DNA of 18,247 bases, taken from positions 1 through 18,247 of the forward strand of contig JAJZRD010000049.1 of NCBI GenBank assembly GCA_021845945.1, read 5' to 3'. The DNA is from Chloroflexota bacterium (lineage in GTDB: Bacteria > Chloroflexota > UBA6077). A program made the position numbers and the translations under genes. Shown one piece after another: positions 6,812 through 12,949 of the stretch. The notes under the pieces are model-generated. The model saw nothing but the letters and a program-made list of their open reading frames with translations, was not told the origin of the DNA and made no database searches. Every line of letters starts with the position of its first letter. Within the stretch, counting starts at the first letter, position 1.

Positions 6812-7018
6812 CTACTCGTCCGGGATGATGGACGCCAGGAACTGCAGGGCCGCCACCACCTCCGGGTCGGCCCCGCTCGCCAGATCCTCCTCGTCCCCGT
6901 CGCTTTTCCAGGAACCGAAGAGAGCGCTCAGGTTGGACAAGGCGGCTCGCAGCCACTCCAGCAGGCCGGAGGTCGGCTGCCCAACCTCCCAGCTCCGGGC
7001 CTGTTCAGCCTCTATCAC
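6812..7018 (-). CDS. Small hypothetical protein (68 aa) coupled to the amidase gene
   Basis: It starts at GTG 7018, overlapping the TGA of the amidase gene by four bases (GTGA), and ends at TAG 6812. The protein is acidic. A Leu/Ala/Trp-rich amphipathic stretch (LLEWLRAALSNLSALFGSW, about 19-37) is followed by an acidic linker (DGDEEDL) and a C-terminal helix-like segment (EVVAALQFLASIIPDE). There are no cysteines or signal peptide. I recognise no family. Reality rests on the tight overlap, the same pattern as the other junctions of this operon. It could be a small accessory or chaperone-like protein, but that is a guess. Confidence 0.55.
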   Translation of the reverse strand: MIEAEQARSWEVGQPTSGLLEWLRAALSNLSALFGSWKSDGDEEDLASGADPEVVAALQFLASIIPDE

Positions 7019-8418
7019 GTCCGTCCCCCTTTGCTGCCCGCGGTCCGGCCCCGCTGCTGCTCGGCCGCCGCCACAAAGCTGTCGGCCCAGCCCGGTGCCG
7101 CCAGGGCATGAAGATGGGTGTAGGCCGCCAGAACGTTCCCAACTACCAGACCGTCGTGGTGATCGTCGTCGATCCCGGCTCCCTTCCGCAGCCGGTAGGC
7201 GAAGGCCGCTCTCCTTCTGTCCAGGGAAGCCACTCGAGTGTTGTGGAACTCGTGTCCCCTCAGCACCGTGCCGCGACGGAAGAAGGGGTTATCGGCCACC
7301 ACCTCCGCCTCGGAGTATCCGTGTCCCTGGGGTTTGCTCGTCATCTCTATCTCGCAGGTTAGGGCACCAACCATCTCGCAGGATCGGCCTTCCCATCGGA
7401 TCCTCTCCGATAGGTAGATCAGCCCGGCGCACTCGGCGTAGACGGGCATGCCGGCCTGGATCCGCCGCCGGAGATCCTCCCGCAGGGAGTGATTGGCCTC
7501 CAACTGCTCCATGAACAGCTCGGGGAACCCCCCGCCCACGTAGAGCGCGTCCACCTCGGGCAACGTCGGGTCCGCCAGGGAGTCCACGGACTGGAGCGTC
7601 GCCCCGGCCCGCTCCAGAGCCTCCAGATTCTCGGGGTAGTAGAAGGTGAAGACCCTGTCCAGCAGCACCCCGATCCTCACCGAGCGCCCGCCGGCGCCAC
7701 GGGTCAGACCGCCGCCATCGGGTAGCGGAGGGGCGGAGCGCGCGATCTCCAGGATGCGGTTCAGATCCAGATGCTCCACGGCCGCGCGGCGAGCGTTCTC
7801 GATGGCCGGCACCAGCCTATCGTCCTCGGTCCTGGGGATCAGTCCCAGGTGGCGATCGGGGATGGAGAGCAGCTCGGACTTGGGCACGCAGCCGAGGACC
7901 GGGATCCCGCAGTAGCGCTCGATGGCGCCCACCAGCACCCTCTCGTGGCGGCAGCGGGCCACGTTGTTCAGCACCACCCCTGCCAGATTCACGTCCGGCT
8001 CGAAGTGCTGGTAGCCGCTCACCAGGGCGGCCACGCTCCGGGTCATCCGGGTGGCGTCCACCACCAGCAGGACGGGAGCCTTCAGCAGCCTGGACAGATG
8101 GGCGGTGCTGCCGCTGCCCTCCAGGTCCACCCCGTCGTACAGCCCCATCGCCCCCTCGATGACGGCCACGTCGGTGCCCCTGGCGCCCTCTTGAAAGGCC
8201 GCCAGGGTGGACTCCTCGCCCATCAAGAAGAGATCCAGGTTCCGGCAGGGCCTGCCTCCCGCTCCCGTCAGCCAGCTGGGATCGATGTAATCCGGCCCCT
8301 TCTTGAAGGGCTGAACCGCCAGCCCCATCCCGGCCAGTGCCGCCACCAGCCCGATGGCCACCGTGGTCTTGCCGGAGCGCCCCCGGGGCGCAGCGACCAC
8401 CAACCGCGGATAGTTCAT
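7015..8418 (-). CDS. dsrN: CbiA/DsrN-type a,c-diamide synthase (probable siroheme amidase)
   Basis: The 467-residue protein has the full CbiA layout. The N-terminal dethiobiotin-synthetase-like ATPase has loop APRGRSGKTT (10-19), then GPDYIDP (41-47) and EGAMGLYDG (88-96). A C-terminal class I glutamine amidotransferase follows, with Cys330 in YAECAGL, GHEFHNTR (388-395) and YTHLH (433-437). CbiA uses ATP and glutamine to amidate the a and c side chains of cobyrinate. The homologue DsrN, encoded next to dsrAB in sulfur bacteria, is thought to amidate siroheme. Position two genes after dsrB, with ATGA overlap to the gene before it, favours DsrN. No other cobalamin gene is here, but a role in cobamide synthesis cannot be excluded. 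ATG 8418 directly precedes the ATPase loop. Confidence 0.85.
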   Translation of the reverse strand: MNYPRLVVAAPRGRSGKTTVAIGLVAALAGMGLAVQPFKKGPDYIDPSWLTGAGGRPCRNLDLFLMGEESTLAAFQEGARGTDVAVIEGAMGLYDGVDLEGSGSTAHLSRLLKAPVLLVVDATRMTRSVAALVSGYQHFEPDVNLAGVVLNNVARCRHERVLVGAIERYCGIPVLGCVPKSELLSIPDRHLGLIPRTEDDRLVPAIENARRAAVEHLDLNRILEIARSAPPLPDGGGLTRGAGGRSVRIGVLLDRVFTFYYPENLEALERAGATLQSVDSLADPTLPEVDALYVGGGFPELFMEQLEANHSLREDLRRRIQAGMPVYAECAGLIYLSERIRWEGRSCEMVGALTCEIEMTSKPQGHGYSEAEVVADNPFFRRGTVLRGHEFHNTRVASLDRRRAAFAYRLRKGAGIDDDHHDGLVVGNVLAAYTHLHALAAPGWADSFVAAAEQQRGRTAGSKGGRT

Positions 8419-8627
8419 TGCCCGCTCCTGACCTCTCTGGGGCGCTGGATCCAGTTGCTGCACCCGGCACAGAGGATGGGGTTCTTCAAGGCGTGCTGGT
8501 AAGCCCGCCGGACGGCCTTGTTGACCCGCAGCGAGGACTCGTCGAAGACCGACATCACGTACCCGCAGCGGGGGCATTCAACCCGTATCGAGTTGGCGGC
8601 ACCAAACGTGTCTTCAGCGTGAGCCAT
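8415..8627 (-). CDS. Small zinc-ribbon protein in the dsrD position
   Basis: A 70-residue protein. It has two CxxC knuckles, CPRC near residue 18 and CAGC near residue 53, separated by a basic helical stretch (LRVNKAVRRAYQHALKN), which fits a small zinc ribbon or rubredoxin-like metal site. Its ATG (8627) overlaps the dsrB end by 14 bases and its TGA overlaps the amidase ATG, so translation is probably coupled. In classical sulfate reducers this place in dsrABDN holds dsrD, a winged-helix protein of similar length without cysteines. This protein does not resemble DsrD. A role in assembly, regulation or electron transfer for the sulfite reductase is inferred only from position. Confidence 0.8.
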   Translation of the reverse strand: MAHAEDTFGAANSIRVECPRCGYVMSVFDESSLRVNKAVRRAYQHALKNPILCAGCSNWIQRPREVRSGQ

Positions 8628-9705
8628 CGGCTCGGTCCCAACGGATCTGTAGATTGCGTCGCACCGAGAAGGGATCGAAGTCGTCGATCAGGTAGGGATC
8701 GAAGACGACCCCCACCCGCCTCAAGAAGCTGGGCCACCCGATCCGGTCGACGAAATCGCCCACCCGCTCGCCCCGGCGGGCGCTGCATCTCCACAGGTCG
8801 ATCACCCGCCCGACCACATCCAGAACCGGCCCGCACTCCAGCGGGCTCTCCAGCGGGATGAAGGGCACCAGCAAGCGGGCCAGCCGCGGCCCGCGCCCGG
8901 TGTTGCTGGCGATCCCGCCCACGGCGATTGCGACCCCGCGCTGGCCGCTCATCTGGATGGCGGCGGGGCAGACGTTGGAGCAGGAGGTGCAGCGGGTACA
9001 ACGCTCGGGGTTGATCTCCACCGACATACCCCCCCGCACGGCCTTCGGCTTGATGGCCCCCGTGGGGCACCAGAAGCAGAGCAGGGGGACGTCGCACTGG
9101 GATTCCACCAGCCTGGCATCGTCCACCTGGGGTAACCCCTTGAACACCCCCAGGAGGCCGACGTCGGCCTCGACCCCACCCCCGCACTGGTTCGGGCACC
9201 CACCGATGGAGAGCTTCAGCCACGCGGGATACCGCTGGGTCACGGCGTCGTCGAAGAAGCGATCGCCCAGGGCCTTGGCCAGGGCAGGGGAATCGATAGC
9301 CGCGTTCTGGCAGGCGACGAAGCCACCGCACGACTTGATCTGGTGCAGGGAGTTCCCGGTCCCGCCGACGGGGTAGCCCAGAGCCGCCAGCTGCTCGATC
9401 AGCTCCTCCAGCCGCTCCGGATCTACTCCCACCAGCTCGAAGGCGTTTCGGCTGGTTCGCCGCCCCACCTGGGCGTGCCGATCCACCAGATCGGCCAGCC
9501 GGCGGAAGCTGTCGGAGGACAGGAGGCCGTTGGGGGGAAGCTGGATCCGCACGGTGACGCACTCGTCGCCGCTGCTGCTGAGGTGGCGGTACACGCCGGG
9601 TCTCAGCCCCTCGTGGCGCACCCACATGCCCTCGTTGCGCAGCAGCAGATCGGGAAGCTGAGCCCGTGGATCGGGCATGATGCCGGCGGGCAGCTTGCCC
9701 TTCAT
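8614..9705 (-). CDS. dsrB: Dissimilatory sulfite reductase beta subunit (DsrB-like)
   Basis: A 363-residue protein. The region GMWVRHEGLRPGVYRHL (about 26-42) matches the DsrB N-terminus, followed by VGGTGNSLHQ (113-122). The siroheme-[4Fe-4S] site shows C126-X5-C132 and C170-X3-C174 (GGCPNQC). A ferredoxin insert carries Cys236, 239, 242 and 246 (CTRCTSCSNVCP). The C-terminal IGWPSFL and LIDDF are DsrB hallmarks. With DsrA it forms the cytoplasmic alpha2beta2 enzyme for six-electron sulfite reduction, or the reverse reaction. Classical DsrB keeps only the second Cys of CX5C and has CC-X3-C, so this pattern is unusual. Its ATG overlaps the dsrA TGA (ATGA). The frame stays open far upstream within dsrA, but homology begins at this ATG. 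Confidence 0.92.
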   Translation of the reverse strand: MKGKLPAGIMPDPRAQLPDLLLRNEGMWVRHEGLRPGVYRHLSSSGDECVTVRIQLPPNGLLSSDSFRRLADLVDRHAQVGRRTSRNAFELVGVDPERLEELIEQLAALGYPVGGTGNSLHQIKSCGGFVACQNAAIDSPALAKALGDRFFDDAVTQRYPAWLKLSIGGCPNQCGGGVEADVGLLGVFKGLPQVDDARLVESQCDVPLLCFWCPTGAIKPKAVRGGMSVEINPERCTRCTSCSNVCPAAIQMSGQRGVAIAVGGIASNTGRGPRLARLLVPFIPLESPLECGPVLDVVGRVIDLWRCSARRGERVGDFVDRIGWPSFLRRVGVVFDPYLIDDFDPFSVRRNLQIRWDRADGSR

Positions 9706-10898
9706 GGTTCCGCCCCCGCCCCAGTCTCCGGCCACACCACGAACATCCTGTGGGCGGGCTCCTCCAGGACGGCGGGGTCGGGCTCCGTCTCCATCAGCTC
9801 CAGCACCGTCCGCAGCCCCAGCCTCACCAGCATGTCGCCCACCCGCTCCTTCCGGCGACCGTAGTCGGCGTACAGGTCCAGGAAACGCTTGTGGATCTCC
9901 ACGATCTCGGCGTAGTCGGGAGGCACGGCCGGAATGAAGGGCGCGAGGACGAAGCCAACCATCGGACCGTTGGCACCTCGATGGCCGTACTTGCCGCCAG
10001 CCACCCAGGCCACGCCCCGATCGCCGCCAGGACGGATAGCGGGACACTTGTTGATGCACAGCATGCAGTGGCGGCAGGAGGCCGGATCGATCGCCACGGA
10101 ATCCCCCGAGCGCTCGATGGCGGAGCCGGGGCAGTTTCTCACCAGGTAGTCCAGATCCACCCGGCCGGTGCTCCCCGCCGAGGCCCCGGTGCCGCCCTCG
10201 TGGAGCCACCGATCCATCGACCGATGGTCCACCACCGGAGCCCCTCGGAAGACCCCCAGAAAGGCGTGATCCTTCTGCATCTGGGCCCGCACGCAGTCGT
10301 TGGGACAGCCGGAAACGGCGGTCTTCACCTTGTTGGGCATCCCTGGATACTGCTGGTCGTCCATGGTGGCCTGGCCCAGGGCGTAGGCCACGTCGGGGGC
10401 GTTGACCAGAGCCAGATCGCACCGGAAGCTGCCCGGACAGGCGGAGATGCAGCGCACGTCGTCGCCGGTGGACCCCACGTCCATCCCCAGTCCGTTGGCC
10501 GCGGCGACTGCCTCCAGCATCCTCTCCCGCTGGACGCCGAACTCGAGGCTGCTGGCGGTGGTCCAGCGCAGGTAGCCGTGGCCGTACCGGTCGGCGAGGT
10601 CGGCCAAGCCGCGCATCAGCCCGGCCGACAGGTATCCTCCGGGCACCCCCAGCAACCGAAGGCAGGTGATCTCCGAGGTGATCTCGGGGCGGTTGCTCCC
10701 GATGACGGACACGCCAGCCAGAAGGGGAGGCACCGACACGTATCCCCCCGTTCCCCACTGGGTGCGGTTCTGGCGCAGCCCGTCTTCCAGCATCCGCAGA
10801 GGGAATCCGCTCTGCCGCAACTCCCGAACGTGGCTGGGATAAGGCCCCTCCACCAGCCGGTCGCAGAGAGGACTCTCCCATTGCCGCTCGTTCCCCAC
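9702..10898 (-). CDS. dsrA: Dissimilatory sulfite reductase alpha subunit (DsrA-like)
   Basis: A 398-residue protein. EGPYPSHVREL (18-28) resembles the DsrA start EKGPWPSFVKE, and GSTGDDVR (142-149) precedes the siroheme-[4Fe-4S] ligands C154-X5-C160 and C198-X3-C202. A ferredoxin domain has Cys275, 278, 281 and 285, followed by RPGGDRGVAW. The C-terminal PPDYAEIVEI...RKERVGDMLVRLG fits DsrA. It is shorter than the roughly 435 aa of Desulfovibrio DsrA, mainly at the N-terminus. GTG 10898 is chosen for GGAGG seven bases upstream; upstream in-frame codons lack homology. It catalyses sulfite/sulfide conversion with DsrB, passing electrons and product sulfur to DsrC. No dsrC or dsrMKJOP lies in the window, so direction and partner proteins remain unknown. 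Confidence 0.92.
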   Translation of the reverse strand: MGNERQWESPLCDRLVEGPYPSHVRELRQSGFPLRMLEDGLRQNRTQWGTGGYVSVPPLLAGVSVIGSNRPEITSEITCLRLLGVPGGYLSAGLMRGLADLADRYGHGYLRWTTASSLEFGVQRERMLEAVAAANGLGMDVGSTGDDVRCISACPGSFRCDLALVNAPDVAYALGQATMDDQQYPGMPNKVKTAVSGCPNDCVRAQMQKDHAFLGVFRGAPVVDHRSMDRWLHEGGTGASAGSTGRVDLDYLVRNCPGSAIERSGDSVAIDPASCRHCMLCINKCPAIRPGGDRGVAWVAGGKYGHRGANGPMVGFVLAPFIPAVPPDYAEIVEIHKRFLDLYADYGRRKERVGDMLVRLGLRTVLELMETEPDPAVLEEPAHRMFVVWPETGAGAEP

Positions 10899-10962
10899 CC
10901 TGTTCCCTCCGGCGTGCCTGCTTTCCCGCGCCGACCAGACCGGCATAGGCCACGGGACCGGG

Positions 10963-11008
10963 CGCACTCCTGGTGCGACATTGGGAGTCTAGGCACCAGG
11001 GGCGGTGC
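10963..11008. promoter_or_regulatory. Nested dyads upstream of dsrA with possible -10 box
   Basis: CGCAC-5-GTGCG (10963-10977) and GCACC-6-GGTGC (10993-11008) are local dyads. CCTGGTGC (10969-10976) also pairs perfectly with GCACCAGG (10993-11000), so alternative folds exclude each other. A minus-strand TAGACT (10991 to 10986) could be a -10 for dsrA, but no strong -35 is seen. The region could be an operator set or a switching leader. Confidence 0.4.
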
Positions 11009-11011
11009 ATT

Positions 11012-11083
11012 GAATAGGTGGAACGCCCTAAAGGGGGATAGGAGAAACGCCCTATCTTGGGAGGAGTCGGGAACCCGAGATAG
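11012..11083. promoter_or_regulatory. Repeated TAGG-N8-CCTA operator-like sites before dsrA
   Basis: Two 19-bp direct copies (11012-11030 and 11036-11054) lie 24 bp apart and agree at 15 of 19 bases. Each has a TAGG-N8-CCTA dyad, perfect to six bases in the second (GATAGG-8-CCTATC, 11037-11056). A further dyad, CTATCTTGGG (11052-11061) against CCCGAGATAG (11074-11083), has one mismatch and shares the CTAT motif. This looks like tandem binding sites for one dimeric regulator, 110-190 bp before the dsrA start. No known regulator consensus was recognised. Confidence 0.5.
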
Positions 11084-11206
11084 GGGACGATAACCAGGCC
11101 CAAAGCAACGGGCAGAAGGCAACACGGAACTGGGAATGCGGCGGCTTGGTGCCGCTTTCGCTTCGACCGAGAGGTGTACCGAACCACCGCGATGATCTCG
11201 GATGGC

Positions 11207-11300
11207 GTAGGGCAGGGCGCTCTGCCCTGCCGCCGGCCTGCCATCGCCCGCGGGGCAGCCGGCACAGGCGTGGCGCTATGCTCGCTCGCGCCACGTACCC
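11207..11300. repeat. GTAG double-hairpin repeat, copy 3
   Basis: The first 42 bases are identical to copy 1, including hairpin GGCAGGGC-5-GCCCTGCC. The right part differs in sequence but keeps a hairpin, GTGGCGC-11-GCGCCAC (11270-11294), and ends GTACCC. It begins 14 nt after the DUF1847 stop on the minus strand and lies upstream of the dsrA control region, so it may separate the two transcripts. Confidence 0.7.
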
Positions 11301-11313
11301 TGCATCGTCGCGG

Positions 11314-11952
11314 CTACCCTTCCCTATGTCGCTGGTACAGGGCCTTGTTGAAGTAGCCGTACGCACAGTTGAGGGCGCCGATGGGGTTGTGGGCCAGCGC
11401 CCGATCCTTGGCCACCAGACAGGTGACGGGAGCCTCGGAGTACTTGATGAAAAGGGAATCGTGGCCCACACAGAGGCCGAACAGCACGTTGAGGCCGGTG
11501 TCGGCTTCGTTGAGCAGCCTGGCCTGGCCGATGGGATTGCACATCGGCTCGAAGCTGCCGGGCCTCACCTGCTCCTCGTCCGACACCCCTATGTGGGCCT
11601 TGGAGATGGATCCGGTCTTGCAGCAGGCCGAAACCACGTCGAAGCCGTTGACCTCCAGCACCTTGTTCAAGATCTTGGCCTCCTGCCTCAGACCGACGCA
11701 GAAGGCCACCCCCAGCCGCTTGATCCCCAGCCTCCTGGCGAACTGCATGGTTTCCTCTACTCGGGTCCACTCGCAGTAGCCCACCGCCTCCACTACGGCA
11801 GATTCCCTGGCCATCGCCCGGATCATCGGGTCGGTGTATACCTCCCGGGTATCCACGATCTCGGGGCTCACCCTCATGGGGCAGTTGGCGGGCGCCGCCT
11901 CCAGGTGGCCCGTCCGGCAGACGAAGACGTCGCAAGTGGCGCAAACACTCAC
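11314..11952 (-). CDS. DUF1847 cysteine-rich putative metal-binding protein
   Basis: A 212-residue protein. The N-terminus CATCDVFVCRTG (Cys4, 7, 12) plus ANCPMR (Cys24) is the family's typical metal-binding start, and more cysteines recur later (GYCEWT, AFCVGL, SACCKTGS, MCNPIG, GLCVGHDS, VTCLVAKD). There is no signal peptide, so it is cytoplasmic. DUF1847 proteins are found mostly in anaerobes and have no assigned reaction; iron-sulfur or zinc binding is the usual prediction. GTG 11952 follows AGGGAGGGAAGG closely and starts right before the cysteine motif. It lies upstream of dsrAB on the same strand but is separated by 415 bp with a hairpin repeat, so co-transcription is doubtful. Length is normal. 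Confidence 0.85.
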   Translation of the reverse strand: MSVCATCDVFVCRTGHLEAAPANCPMRVSPEIVDTREVYTDPMIRAMARESAVVEAVGYCEWTRVEETMQFARRLGIKRLGVAFCVGLRQEAKILNKVLEVNGFDVVSACCKTGSISKAHIGVSDEEQVRPGSFEPMCNPIGQARLLNEADTGLNVLFGLCVGHDSLFIKYSEAPVTCLVAKDRALAHNPIGALNCAYGYFNKALYQRHREG

Positions 11953-12051
11953 GATACCTTCCCTCCCTTCCTACTGCGAGGACCCATCGACAACAGGGCT
12001 GCACGTGGCCCCGACGGGGGCGCCCCCAAGCCGTGAAAGAAGCTCCGCGTA

Positions 12052-12079
12052 CTCCGTGCCTCCGTGGCTCCGTGGCTCC
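12052..12079. repeat. Short tandem octamer repeat
   Basis: Three and a half copies of an 8-bp unit CTCCGTGG (first copy ends GC) lie in the spacer between DUF1847 and the SDR remnant. A perfect GGGGGCGCCCCC palindrome lies nearby at 12016-12027. No function is apparent. Confidence 0.6.
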
Positions 12080-12089
12080 CCGCTCGCCA

Positions 12090-12173
12090 CTACACGACGG
12101 CCGAGGTGCCACCGTCGATGTTGATGGAATCGCCCGTGACCAGTGCAACCTTGCCGGCGAGTCCCAGATCCAT
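12090..12173 (-). pseudogene. Short-chain dehydrogenase remnant with its core deleted
   Basis: From ATG 12173 (GGAGGG seven bases upstream) the minus strand encodes MDLGLAGKVALVTG, the classic SDR N-terminus that normally continues ASxGIG. Instead it runs directly into DSINIDGGTSAVV and a TAG stop (12090), the classic SDR C-terminus (usually xTGxxxxVDGG). Only 27 residues remain of about 250, and the whole catalytic core (NNAG, Ser, YxxxK) is gone with the frame kept. Both SDR ends normally contain a TG before these positions, so recombination between short repeats coding VTG (12132-12140) would explain the join. It is probably nonfunctional debris. It lies upstream of DUF1847 on the same strand, and its own control region may now drive that gene. 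Confidence 0.8.
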
Positions 12174-12350
12174 CTCGAATCCCTCCATCTGGTGAAGGTA
12201 CTTCACTTTATGCCGTCCGAGGCGCCATGTCATCCTGCCGGGCGACCTACATCATGCACCTGGAAGGCCCTGCAGCGCAATGCCGCGGGTGAACTATCCG
12301 AAAGCTAGCGAGTGCAACGGCTCGAGACGCCGGATAGAGGGCCGAAAGAA

Positions 12351-12395
12351 GGGACCAAAGTCCGCCTTTCCTGGACGACCGATGTCGAGTATACT
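12351..12395 (+). promoter_or_regulatory. Possible promoter with DosR/NarL-like box for the CheY-HAD operon
   Basis: GGGACCAAAGTCC (12351-12363) resembles the GGGAC-N4-GTCCC palindrome bound by DosR/DevR-type regulators, with nine of ten arm bases matching. A -10-like TATACT lies at 12390-12395 with no good -35. The box would centre near -45, an activating position. The leader to the regulator ATG at 12581 would be about 180 nt. Most of 11953-12580 is otherwise without genes apart from the SDR remnant. Confidence 0.35.
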
Positions 12396-12580
12396 GGCCG
12401 ACACTCGAAGGTGGCATGTTGACTCGCCTTTCATCGGCACTCAGCCCTCTCCGTTCCGCGTCGGACTTCAGCCTCACCGTCTCGGTGGCAAGTAGCGGCA
12501 ACTGGCAGTGCGCCTGGTTCAGATCGGCCTTCGCTGCCTCTGCGTCGGGCAGCGGAGGGCACAGAAGGGGGGTCGAGCGT

Positions 12581-12949
12581 ATGGCCAAAATCCTGGTCGT
12601 CGACGATGATGTCATTGCTCGTCCGGTGGCCGTCAACCTTCTCGTTCAAGCTGGATATCAGGTGGTCGAGGCCCTGGACGGAGTTCAAGCGGTAAGCAAG
12701 TACGAAGATGAGCGTCCGGACGCGGTTCTCATGGACATTCAGATGCCTCGGATGGATGGAATGAACGCCCTGGTGGCCATTCGGAAGTACGACCCGAAGG
12801 CCCGGGTTATCATGGTGACGGGGATCGCCGACAAGCAGGTGGCCCTGGCGGCGATCAAGATGGGGGCACGCGACTTCATCGTCAAACCGTTCAGGGTCGA
12901 TAGGGTGCTGTCGGCGGTGAAACAGCTTCTGGAGACCGATCACAAGTGA
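12581..12949 (+). CDS. CheY-like single-domain response regulator
   Basis: A 122-residue stand-alone receiver domain. ILVVDDD holds the acidic pair (Asp9, Asp10). The phospho-acceptor is Asp52 in VLMDIQMPRMDG, with Thr80 in MVTGIAD and Lys102 in FIVKPF, so all active-site residues are present. It is a cytoplasmic phospho-relay or signalling protein whose partner kinase is not in the window. The ATG at 12581 is set by the domain start and an AGAAGGGGGG site 8 bp before it; the frame is open further upstream but without homology. The stop overlaps the next ATG by one base (TGATG), so it is translationally coupled to the HAD gene. It is more similar to CheY/Spo0F types than to DNA-binding regulators. 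Confidence 0.92.
   Translation: MAKILVVDDDVIARPVAVNLLVQAGYQVVEALDGVQAVSKYEDERPDAVLMDIQMPRMDGMNALVAIRKYDPKARVIMVTGIADKQVALAAIKMGARDFIVKPFRVDRVLSAVKQLLETDHK

Noticed and set aside
8415..8627. Calling the small gene dsrD
   Set aside because: DsrD is a cysteine-free winged-helix protein. This one has two CxxC knuckles and no matching motif.
9750..11093. Plus-strand open frame of 447 codons across dsrA
   Set aside because: His/Gln/Gly-rich translation without motifs; it is antisense to an unmistakable DsrA.
8614..11265. Single open frame of 883 codons that could suggest a longer DsrB or a DsrA-DsrB fusion
   Set aside because: Upstream of 9705 the frame is only the out-of-frame shadow of dsrA. 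DsrB homology begins at the ATG that overlaps the dsrA stop.
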